A stretch of DNA of 64,000 nucleotides. Source: Aphis gossypii. Taxonomy: Eukaryota; Arthropoda; Insecta; Hemiptera; Aphididae. A program made the translations under genes and the position numbers. Each line of letters begins with the position of its first letter. The stretch's first letter is position 1. The notes below the pieces were generated by a model. The model did not search any database. It had not been told where the DNA came from and saw nothing but the letters and a program-made list of their open reading frames with translations. Positions 53,176 to 64,000 of the stretch are shown piece after piece. The DNA lies in contig NC_065530.1 of the NCBI RefSeq assembly GCF_020184175.1, positions 33,395,260 to 33,459,259 on the forward strand, written 5' to 3'.

Positions 53176-56100
53176 GAATATAGAATATAGTCTATTCTAT
53201 AATCAATAGTTTCAGCTGTTTCACGTTTATAAAATTAGTAGTATAGGTACTCTTTAAATTGGATTGAAAAAAAAACGCAATTCGGTTAACGAAAATTCGT
53301 TGTTTTACGTAATTACGTTTAAATATCCAAGTTTGTCGAAGTGTACTCTTCGAACACACAACAAAACAAATATTTGTGGAATTACAGTATTACATTCAAC
53401 TATTATTATAAGCTAAATTTATAAAAAAAACTTTTATTGGTTTTCAAATCTTAGGTTTGAATATTAAAATTCTTGAATTTTTAAATAAAAATTAATTTGT
53501 AAATTGTTGTGAATTTCAATGCAAAAAAAAATTAACAATCAATTATTATTAATAATTACAATACAAACAACTTATGAAGAATCTTGTATTACATTTTTAA
53601 GTTATTTGTCCAAGCCAAGGGCGTGGAGCAAGTAGGGGCAATTTCCCCCCTTGGCTTTTTTCTGGGTCAAATATCATAATCATTATGTAGTATAAAATAC
53701 CACAAAATAAAAATGTCTGAAATTAAAAACAAAAAACATTTTTTTTTTATCAAATGATTTTTATCGTTGTTTATGGCATAGGCGGTATTATAGTGGTGGG
53801 GCTAAGTGCAGTGTCAACCAAATTTTTACTTCTTTGTTAAAAATACCTAATAAATGTTCATAGATTGCATAAATATAATAGTTTCCAATGTGTGGTATTT
53901 TTTTTATTTATTTTTTTTTTTTTTATTAGCATTTTATTACAAATCTAGCTAAACGATTACAATATAAACTTTTGTTTTATAGAATTCTATAATAATAATT
54001 CTAGCTTAAGCTAAAAGCATTTAATTTTATAAACAATCTAAAATTATCAAATCAATGGTGACATTTTATTTATTAAAGAAGAATATTCTTTTTAATTTAA
54101 AATACAATCATGAGGTCATACGAAGTCATATTGATCTCACAAACTTCGTTGCGTCAAATGCAATGAACACTTTTCGTACAAAAACAAAAGTAACAATATC
54201 CTATAAAGTATAATTGATGTAGGTACTAAAAGCTCGCCTTAAAATTCAAAAAATAAAAATGGTAAAACGTACCCTTTCCGTTATTAAACCAGCAGCTAAC
54301 TTCGCATAGCGTAAAAGTCGCTGCAGTTTCACTTATAAACAAATATAATGTAGCATTTCGATATTGCATCCAACTAACTACCAGTCGTATCATCGGATAA
54401 CATATCTACATATTTTTTTTACACATTACAATCTGTATAAACCATTAATACAATAAGTAAATAAGTTAACGTGTGTATAAGACTTAAAAATATAAGGAAA
54501 GAGAGAATTCATCAACACTACTTCCAGTTAATTAACTAGGACGTGTAAGTTTTTATAAATAATTGTTTAATAGATCACGGTTATAATGTTACAATACTTA
54601 TAGTACCTGTGTTTAGTAAATACTAAATGCGTATAAGAATATTCAGTGATTTTTTTTATGTTTTTCATGGTTAGTTTTTAAAGAACTTAGAATTTTTAAA
54701 TTTTGACCCATCAAAGAAACAACTAGATTAAATCTACTACCAAAAACTAATAGGTTACATTCATCATTTAAAATTAAAGCATCATTTTCATTGCTCTAAA
54801 AGGGAAGCACAAAAAAAAAAGTTTTAATTTAAAACAATTCACATGTCATTTAAAATCAATATATCAATCGTTTCTCTCAAAATCTAAAATCTAAATTATA
54901 GACAGCAATTATATTAATTTATAACTAAAATAAAATAAGATCAAATTTAATATAAAACAATAATTATTTTTATATTTTAAAATAAACATTCACATCAACA
55001 TTAAATGCAAGGTCATTTTCTATTTATTCATTATTCACACATAAAACTATGTATACTTTTAGGTAGGTATTTTATATTCTTATTATTGATAAATAATTAT
55101 CTAAGATATGCGGTACCATTGCAAGTTCTTTAAAATGTACCAAAATAAGTGTTATTTTTCACACTATATGTCATTCCATATACGTTGTTAATACTGTTAT
55201 GTAATACTGATTACTGATAACATACGATATTTAAGGAGTAATATAGATATTTTAGTAAAAATAACGGGTTAGAATGAACTTTTTAAAATCAATGAAATCA
55301 TTCATTATTTTTATGAATACTTATTCTTAGTAAACAGATTAAATATTTTCAATAATTATGAGGTTTTACAACTGGAAATAAAAATATTAAATAAATAATA
55401 AAGTATTGATGTATTATATTATAATAATATTATATAGTGATTATTCTAAATAAAATTATAAAAATGATTTGCCACGATTCTTATTATTACTACATCTGTT
55501 GTCGAGGTACCTAGTAAAAATATACAACAATCGGTTACTGTGATTATTGAAGTTACACGATTAAACAAAAATAAGAAGAAAACGATACAAATTATCATAA
55601 TGTTAGGTATATACTATATACATAACATTAAACCTATTATAGAAACAAAAAATAGTCATTTTTTTTATAAAATTACATTTCATTAAAAATTAAATAATTC
55701 AGGCCCACTTGGGCCATGAGTCTACATCAAAATATAGATAGCTGTTTCATTTAATAAAAATATAACATTTAGGCCTGTATTTTTGACTTGATTATAAACA
55801 ATAGTACCTAGTATGTTATAGAAGGACTTGGGAAATCGAAATTTGCGCACAATTAAAAAATTCGCGGTACCTATACTTGTCAAATGAATATGAATACTAT
55901 TAAATAATATATAAGTGTAAGAGTGAAGTGTCATTATTTAATACAATGGTTAAACTTCAACGTCACTAACTCATACATTTATAGGTACCTATTCGACCTA
56001 GTTGACCTAAATATGAATTGTACGTATTCGAAAGTCTTTAAATGCTCATTATTGTTTTTAAATTTTTTTTTAATGTTAACTTTTTTTAAATTATGACTAT

Positions 56101-58025
56101 CCATATGACCAATCCATATCAATTGAGAATTTACTAGACTACTATTTATTATATAATACCATTGATTTATATATCATGAATTATAGCTTTACAAGGATAA
56201 TCACCGATTTTGAATTTATTTAAAATTATAAATAAAAATAATATACCTATACTTCAGACGTTCGGACAAAATGTTTCACAACTGACTTCTGTTACCTCAC
56301 TGACTTCACTAACGACTGTCTGAACTTATTAGTTATTAACTTTAGTCTGGAAATGATGCTATTTTTATTTGTTCGATAATTGTGCGTATATCTAATGTGT
56401 ATTTATCTAATACATCGTTTTTTGTACAAGATTAAATAAAATGTTGCTAAAAATCTGTGTTATAGAATGAATGTATTATTAAACTTCGACTTTCGAGTGA
56501 TTTATAGTTGAACCTTGAATGTAAATATGTATGTTTGATAATTTGAATTTTGTTTAATGTTTATTAATAATAACATATTATATATACACTGGCGAATATG
56601 TTTTAGCTAGTTCCTACGCGACAAATGGAACTTTTGTTGTTATCAATTATTATTCATACAAAACGTACATTCACACTGGGTACTTATATTAACAATACGT
56701 AATACAATTAGACATATTATATAGTATATTTAGCTTGATACATTATTTTTTAATAAAATGTTATTTATTTTTCAAGTTGATAATATTGATTGATAAAAAA
56801 GATTTTTTAGATAATAATTTAACAACAATCAGTAGTTAATAATACTACAATTAATAAAAAAAATAAGATGAAAATACATGGCAGTTCATGTGTAGCCATG
56901 ACCAACCATACCTTTATCTTTTTTTTTATGATGGACTTATTCAAATTTTAAGTGTACTTAAAAGTCCATAATATTTATAAATATAATAATGTATTAATGT
57001 GAGCTTAAATTGAATTAAATCGTCATAAATATATACACAAAGGAGATATTTTTATTAAATTAATAAAATCATGATAGTTAATAAATATCGATGTAAAATA
57101 GATTAGTATAAGAATCCATGCATACATAAAACCACGAGTTCTTCATATTTTATAAGGTATTGTAAAGAAACTGAGTAAATATCAATTCATGTCTTAAACG
57201 TTTTATATCAAAGTAATATATTAAAAGTATCCATTGTTGGCCATGATAATTTATTTTTATAAATTTATAATGAACAACCCTGAGCGCGGCCGAATAATTG
57301 CACATCGTGGTTAGTTTGGGCTACACTTACTAATAAACGCCACCGCGCCAACTTATCTAATATTGACTGTACTATGTCTAGTGTCTGTACTATTTAAATA
57401 ACACAAATACATACCTAGTATTTAATTTTGTTTAACTTTAAAGTCTAATGTATATTATATCTACGTTATTGACATTAGTTTAATTATTAATAAATTATCC
57501 TATATATATTAATGCAAAGTAATGCAAATGTAGTTGAAATATTAGGTTTATTTAAATAAAACAGAATTATGTATTATTGTAATAATGTAAAAATAATAGA
57601 ATAAGTAAAATTAAAGTTAATAGCTACAAATGGCTAAAACTAGATAATTTTGATGATCAGGAGATTCTTGGAGTGTTGGAGTATATTATCACCTACTTGA
57701 TACAAATATTAAAAATACTCCACTACCTGATTCCTGATCGTTGGAGAACTCTCGAAGTCGTATATTTGAGAATTTTATCAAATATACTGTACCATAAAAT
57801 TGTTTATAAAATATAAGTTTAATATGAAATAAATAATACAGGTATATATTACCTTTCATTACCTGGCTCACATCTGCCAATAAACTACGCTATAATAATA
57901 ATATGATAATTGATAAGATTAATACGTAAACCCAAATAAAAAAAAAAACACTGATTTAGTTAGTTAAAAAGAGTTCCAGTTGTTACTTGCAGGATTTGGT
58001 ATCGAGAGAATAAATCGTTGCTAAG

Positions 58026-58238
58026 ATGGCCGTAGCATTGGTGGAAAATACGAAACAATCATGTCGACCAAAGAGAGGCTTCTGGCTTTATCAAAGATCA
58101 CTAAATGTCCAAGAAACTAGCTTTCAACCTGAAACAGAAATACTTATTCATTCATCTCTTTTCTCTGGCGGCTTAGAAGAAAGCCACACTTCTGGCGCAT
58201 CATCGTCACATATGTTATACTTGTCAATTTTTATGTGA
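58026..58238 (+). CDS. Short hypothetical open frame, 70 codons, function unknown
   Basis: The frame begins ATGGCCG and encodes a mixed-composition peptide (MAVALVENTK... RGFWLYQRSLNVQE... ending LSIFM) unlike the Lys/Asn/Ile/Tyr-rich chance frames around it. No domain, splice partner or homology is recognised. It could be a small gene, a single exon of a larger gene, or a decayed transposon fragment. Confidence 0.2.
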   Translation: MAVALVENTKQSCRPKRGFWLYQRSLNVQETSFQPETEILIHSSLFSGGLEESHTSGASSSHMLYLSIFM

Positions 58239-59279
58239 CTTTACAATAACATAGATCATCCCTTTCATAAGTGATGATGATATTATTGGGGGCTCCCATT
58301 ATCTACACTGGAAAATCTGACTGTATTTATTAAATTATTATTATTAAACTTCCCTATTATATTGATATGTGAGCATAATAGCATATATCATTACATTATT
58401 TTAGTTTATAATAATATGCTACATTTTGTGTCTGCTACACATTCGTACTTTTTAAAAAATAACAATAATAATTATGTGTTGACTATTTAACTATTATAAT
58501 TTATAACTACTACAACCTTAATACCTTACTATAACAACAATTATCTACTAAGAACCTATAAATTTTATTTATTTTGTATTGGTTTTAGTTATGATAAATT
58601 GTACGTTAATTTTCCTGAATCTATATAATATATTATCTAATTTAAAAAATGAAAGATCTAATATAACTTATAGTTTGTAGATACAATACATTTTAACTTA
58701 ATATAGGTATATCGTATATAACATATATAATATAGTAAAATAAAAACACAAAATATGAAATTTTTCATATTATACAAAAAAATAAATATAATATAGTTAA
58801 TTGTTATAGATAATAGATATATATTATAATATATTATACAATGTACATATAGCACCATGATATATGGATTTTATACTAATTTCACCATTTCTATAACAAT
58901 AATATATTTAATACCTAATTTCCCATCTTATAACAATCGCCTAAATTTATAGTATACGATTAGGTACCTATATAATATATATATACATAATAATAATCAT
59001 AATAAAATAAGTTACAAAGAAATTGTTAAATCACGAAAGACATTATAAGCTCATAGTCGAGTATACAATAATTTATAGTGTAACGTATTAACTTTGTTTG
59101 TGCGTTCCGATATTACAGTATATTAATAACCTAAAGTAATAAAAAAAAACCGATTGATTTGCCACGACAAGAATGGATGATAAAAACTTATATTTTATTC
59201 TAGATAGAATTAATTACGTTGACATTATACAAAACGTTATTACTTCAAAAAGACTTAAGATTATAAATAATATTAAGTA

Positions 59280-60140
59280 TAATTTCAGACGGATGAAGTG
59301 TAACAAACGAAGAGGAGACGCCGCGACAGCTGAACCATACGTACATCGAAACCTTCATAGTTCATACTCATCTGCTCGCACCATTCAACCATTGACGTCG
59401 GTGGAGGACGCGACGACTGGTTGTTAAGGCTCAAAATTAACTAATAATATAATATATACTGTATAGGTAAGTGCTATACTATCATCAGGCGTCGTGGCTT
59501 CGGTCCGTTCTATGTATGGTGCCGCCGCGGGTCGGGGTAAACTTCCATCCGTAAGATACCTGTAGAGACGAGCTTCTGAACGTATCGATTATTCTACAAA
59601 AGCCCGGATCTACAGGGTAGATCACGGATGCGTTACATTTCTAACGTAATCGGAGACTTGCGGGTGAACCACGGCGGGCGACTGTGAGCGAGCTGTAAAC
59701 GAGAATAATAATAATAATTATAACAATAAATGTCTGTGATTGTATCTAAAACAATAACCGAGTATATTCGGCAACTGAACAAACTAAATTTCTTCGTCAT
59801 AAATAAGCAGACTTGTATGGAAATGTTATACTACGACAAGTCTGCACCGGAAATGAAACGGCGCACTTAGGACGTCCGAACACGTCGGTGGATGTAAAGC
59901 GAACGCACCTCTGACCTTGGCCGAAGGGAGGCCGCCCGATTAGTGAAGCTAGCAGGGTGGTAGCGGTGGTGGGTACTGCGAATCTCGGTGCGGCGGCCGA
60001 CGTGTATTGATCACGGTTGCTGATGCTGCTGCTGGGTCCGGGGCGTGGGCAAAGGGCGAGAGTTTCGGAGAGAACGTGTCGCGGAGGGGTACGAGACCGG
60101 AACTCGGCGGCGGCGGCTGCTTTGTAAATATACGATGCGA
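59280..60140. promoter_or_regulatory. GC/CpG-rich block, candidate promoter and 5' exon region
   Basis: This stretch contains dense CpG words (GACGCCGCGACAGC, GTGCCGCCGCGGGTCGGGG, CGGTGCGGCGGCCGACG, CTCGGCGGCGGCGGCTGC) in a window that is otherwise AT-rich. Possible splice signals include an acceptor TTTCAG at 59283-59288 and a donor CCGTAAGATA near 59549. Open frames exist on both strands (for example 59797-60252 minus) but have no recognisable domain. I interpret it as start-site and leader-exon sequence of a gene extending outside the window. Strand is undetermined. Confidence 0.35.
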
Positions 60141-60789
60141 AAATCGAAAACAAAATATGTATATACACTATACATATTATGTGTATGAAAACAAAGAGTC
60201 GTGGAAAAAAACTGTCGTTCTTATTCGTCTCCACAAACAAAAACCTGGACACGACCGTATAAATATAGTGGCATTACATTATATATAATGTGTAATGATT
60301 GATTTGGGAAGAGATAAACATATTTTATGTAATAATAACAACCCAATACGAAGATATACTCAAAGCTCCTTCCAAACTCATTTTAAACGAATATCTTACA
60401 TTTACCAAAAAAAAAAAACGATAGAGTTTATATTATACGTATCGCGAATTACGATGTTGATGGGCATGAGAAATATACCTATTATACATAAATAATAATA
60501 TGCGCGCTCGACAAAAATAGCAAAAAATATCATATGTTTTTTAATAATAATTTTAATATATATTAACGTGTATAATATAGGGGCCTGTAATGTAGTTTCC
60601 ACAGTGCGCAATATAACTGATAAAATATATAATATACAAATAGGTACACATATGTGAATATAATAATAATATTATGGTTAATATTAATTAATAGTTAAAC
60701 AATATTATGATACATACATTTTAACTAGGAAAAAAATTATGGTTTATAATAATTTCAATGTAGGTATAATATTATATCGACATATTATA

Positions 60790-61075
60790 CTTACTAGCGG
60801 CAGACGATCGGATGTGATAAGTACAGTGTGCGGTTTACAACCGACGTGAGGGTCCTCCGAGAGTCGTGGTCCTTCTGCCGGGCCTCAGATGCTGTGCGCA
60901 CCGCCACGAAGGGCTGCTGCTGCGGCAGCTAATAATGTGCGGGAAGGGGCGCGACGCCACCCTCGGCCACGCGCACGCACACACGCCGCAGTCGGTTTAA
61001 TCTATAAAATGCAAAAGTCCCGGCGCGGCGCGGGGAAACGCCATCGTCGAGGTGGACTCGTCTCCTCACTTTTTA
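60790..61075. promoter_or_regulatory. Second GC/CpG-rich block with TATA-like word
   Basis: GC-rich words GGGCGCGACGCC, CCACGCGCACGC and CGGCGCGGCGCGGGG are concentrated here, with TCTATAAAATGC near 61000 as a TATA-like element readable on either strand. It probably belongs to the same promoter region as the block at 59.3-60.1 kb. The open frame across it continues into a (GT)n run and AT-rich sequence, so I do not call it coding. Confidence 0.35.
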
Positions 61076-61090
61076 TGTATGTATGTGAAT

Positions 61091-61116
61091 GTGTGTGTGT
61101 GTGTGTGTGTGTGTGT
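61091..61116. repeat. (GT)n microsatellite
   Basis: Perfect GT run immediately downstream of the GC-rich block. Confidence 0.95.
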
Positions 61117-61119
61117 TCC

Positions 61120-62933
61120 GGTCAGAGTAGAGCAGTGAAAGCTTTGGCTGTTAAAAATCTAAAATATTTACATATTATTAATTATACCCAATATAACACG
61201 TATAAAAAAAAGGCATATAAAAAGTGTATACACAAAGAAAAACGTTTGAAATTATATGAAAATATTATAAAAATAAATGCTGTTAAATTTCTAGTTGTTT
61301 CTTCTTTTGGTAAAGTATACATATATAGATTTACCGAAATACCAATGGATTGTCCAATATATTATTTTGAATAATATAATTATGTGTATAAATAATTGAT
61401 CTATATGTTGACGACAAAAGTACTTACACCTACATCTACTGTATGAGCCACGAGTACAATTATATTTCATACTGCAGATTGCCATGGCATCATACTATAT
61501 AAGAAGTATAATATATATATAACTTCGCGGTGAAATTCGCATCAAAGTATTTTAGTAGTAACGCAAGATATTTTCTAAAATACAAAAATTCGACCAATAT
61601 TATTACATGGAAAGAACGCAATAGCAGCTGCAATACGACAGTATATAATCTGTTACTAGTGACAGAGAGAGGGAGAGCAATAACCGACGGCGTTATTTTT
61701 GATTTAATATTTTATGTTGGAAAATCATATCGATTTTACCACGGCCGCGCAAAAATTGCTTGCGCTTTTATTTGTGAAATAATATATTGTACATGTTAGC
61801 GTAACTAGTACCTACTTATATATACTTTAAGTAAATAAAATATGTCGCGCTATAATAGCATAAAATACACGTATTGTACGGTATAAGGCGTGCGAGGGAG
61901 CGACTCGCGCAAAATCGTTTATATAATAATATAAAACGATATTATAAAATCACTCGTGAAGAATAGTATACATAAAAAAAAAAATGAGTAAAAGGGGTTG
62001 TTGGGGCATAGTACAATAAACATTATGCTATATACATAATATAATGTACGCAGAACCGTTAGAAAAATGCATACACGACCATTGTCCCTATATGCGGAGG
62101 GTTATAGGACGTTATAGTGGTCCGGTCGGCTACCGATTTAATTTAATTTTTTGCGATTAACGTAGGTCAATGTACTCGTATACACTGTAAAATAACAATA
62201 CATTTCAGGTCCAGTGCAGTAACAATTACAATTTACAACCGCGGCAATGGTTATCGCAAATTCGAAAATTTAACTGCTGCAGGACGAGAAAGTTCAGTAA
62301 AACTAATACACAAGCAGCTCGTATCGGGTCGTCGCTGGTAAGCGACATAGCATTAACCGAGGTACCTCTAGCCGCTAGGCTCCAATGCATCGTTAACTGG
62401 GCCAACGAGTAACGACAAGTCCCGACGGAAAACATTTTATGATCTACTACAGTAGGAATACGATTAAATAAATCGTCGAATGAATCCGAAAACTATTTCA
62501 GTATATAGTGTTAACTATTTTGTGGCAAAGCTCTATAAATACGGGTCTGATATAAAATCAAAAATTTGATGCAATTTTCATCCATCATAATAACACTATA
62601 AAAATATACAATTATTCACATTTCATATGATATTATATCTAATGGTTAATGATGTTATGTACGTATTGTAACGTATTAAATATTACACATTAATTTATTA
62701 AACATTACACTTTAACGTTTGTAATCGTTATGTATACCAGAGATGCGTAATATTAATAATATTATTGATGATTAAAGACTTATAAATGACATGTTTAATA
62801 TACATAGATGTTTACAATATTTACAAGCTGGATTAAGTAGTCTTAAATATTAGAAAAAAGATTAAGGAGAATGAAAAATAAAATACCAACATCGGTATTT
62901 GTAATATTATTTATATTATAATAGTTTTCTATT
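61120..62933. other. No supported gene; scattered CpG-containing patches
   Basis: Patches near 61880-61915 (GCGTGCGAGGGAGCGACTCGCGC), 62090-62140 and 62230-62430 are less AT-rich than their surroundings and may belong to the regulatory region around the GC-rich blocks. No recognisable protein on either strand. Confidence 0.4.
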
Positions 62934-63208
62934 CAGAGGCGTAACCAGGATTTTTTTATGGGGAGGGCACTTTTATCTTGAGTTATTGAAAATCAAAAAC
63001 AACAAAAAAATTAATAAGCACTTTTAATAATACTTTTTTTAACTCAAATGTTCTATTATACAAGTAAACAACTAATAACAAGAAATATATTAGTATAAGT
63101 TTAATACAGTTACCATATTTAAATTTAAATACTTTTAAAAATTATACAAAATATAGCCAATGGGGGAGGCTATAGCCTCTTTAACCTCCCCCCTTGGCTA
63201 CGCCACTG
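62934..63208. mobile_element. hAT-like MITE, family 2
   Basis: It starts CAGAGGCGTAACCAGG and ends CCTTGGCTACGCCACTG, imperfect inverted repeats, flanked by 8-bp duplications TTTCTATT (62926-62933) and TTTCTACT (63209-63216). Subterminal GGGGAGGG and CCTCCCCCC also mirror each other. At 275 bp it is non-coding. Half-ends of the same type occur at 1289 and 52757. Confidence 0.85.
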
Positions 63209-63216
63209 TTTCTACT

Positions 63217-64000
63217 TATCATTAATAATATATTATTACTAAGGACGTGCGCAATCAATAAATACGATCATATAATAATATAAAATTTTCAATTTCATAA
63301 TTATACAAGTCATTAAATATAGTTAAAATAGGTACACGTCACACTTAATTATTCAAGTACAAATGCATTTACTCACTGTGTTATTAATAAAATATAATTA
63401 CATAATATGGTGTCAAATTAAATTAAAAAAGGCGAGTATTTTTTGAAGAATAAATAAAAATAATTGAAACTTATGAATATATTATTATTAATACGTTATG
63501 GACAATTTTTTTTTAAAAAGTATAATCTATTTATTTATTTATTTATTTAACTATTTCGCATATTCAAAATATGTATACTTTATGTATATTATAATTTATG
63601 TCAAAGACACATTTTTTTTTTTTAATGTATTATGATAGGATATTCAGTTGTCAGATGTTGCCAAAATAAATGCATAATTTATGTAAACTACATTATTATT
63701 ATCTATGTACCTAGAATGGTAGACCAACCACCTATACAACGTCAAAAAAAAAAAAACTAAAAAATATAATTCAACCGATTTAACGAATAGATTCAGACAA
63801 ACGTGTTGTTTTGTGTTTCAGGGCTTTACAATTATTTTGAAATGTCGAGAATTTAATTGATAAATAAATAAATAACACACATTAGAGTACACTAGAATGA
63901 CCAATAATAGATACGTTTGAAAGTTGAAACTGTGCCTTACACTACTCCACCAAATAATCATAATTCATAACGAATATCGATCAACTAGCGTTCAATGTAA
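63217..64000. repeat. AT-rich tail of the window with (TTTA)n run
   Basis: A tetranucleotide TTTA/TATT run occupies about 63526-63549. Otherwise low-complexity; I see no gene. Confidence 0.6.

Larger units (their letters stand above)
52131..59160. other. AT-rich intergenic region with MITEs, no supported gene
   Basis: Apart from the MITE at 52978-53175 and fragments starting CAGTGGCGCAT (52757) and near 53630 (AGGGCGTGGAGCAAGTAGGG), the sequence is low-complexity. An open frame at 58026-58238 (+) has a more coding-like composition but no recognised family (separate entry). Confidence 0.5.

Noticed and set aside
59173..59427. 84-codon plus-strand open frame entering the GC block
   Set aside because: It spans an acceptor-like TTTCAG at 59283-59288 and shows no recognisable domain; at best its second half is a leader exon.
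59797..60252. 151-codon minus-strand open frame
   Set aside because: The GC-rich half favours open frames on both strands by composition; no domain, and the N-terminal half is low-complexity.
60889..61374. 161-codon plus-strand open frame across a GC block
   Set aside because: It runs through Ala and Arg repeats, a (GT)n microsatellite translated as Cys-Val and then AT-rich sequence, which is typical of a chance frame.

Overview
The window reads as nuclear DNA from an aphid. It is strongly AT-rich, with frequent short 'taggtacctat'-type words, long low-complexity introns, GT-AG introns and many small hAT-like miniature transposons (MITEs). Species assignment is inference; I ran no search. 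I resolve five protein-coding genes. No rRNA, tRNA or CRISPR array is convincing.

Layout. (1) 1-4130 holds no gene I can support. (2) 4162-6473 (+) is a four-exon gene for a 568-residue protein with two tandem THAP zinc-finger domains. (3) 7493-39635 (-) is one 32-kb setd3 gene for the actin-histidine methyltransferase. Its nine coding exons join in frame into a 494-residue protein. Intron 5 is 22.8 kb. (4) Nested in that intron on the opposite strand, 33412-35855 (+) encodes an unrecognised 790-residue single-pass membrane protein. It has a signal peptide, a cysteine-free, basic and Thr-rich ectodomain and a short tail. (5) 41928-44930 (-) encodes a 979-residue talin-like protein: a complete FERM head joined directly to the last rod bundles and dimerisation helix, lacking most of the rod. 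(6) 47676-51735 (-) is thiamine pyrophosphokinase in four coding exons, with an upstream non-coding exon. (7) 52.1-64 kb has no supported gene. GC- and CpG-rich blocks at 59.3-60.1 and 60.8-61.1 kb look like promoter or 5'-exon sequence of a gene lying largely outside the window.

The genes do not form a pathway. setd3 and the talin-like gene both concern actin, but their adjacency may be chance. The most unusual object is the mini-talin: a long intronless coding block with one late intron, keeping the integrin-binding head and the C-terminal actin-binding end while losing the autoinhibitory and most mechanosensing bundles. Also notable are the nested gene in setd3, an altered glycine motif in thiamine pyrophosphokinase, and several MITEs with near-perfect 8-bp target duplications, one inserted inside another.
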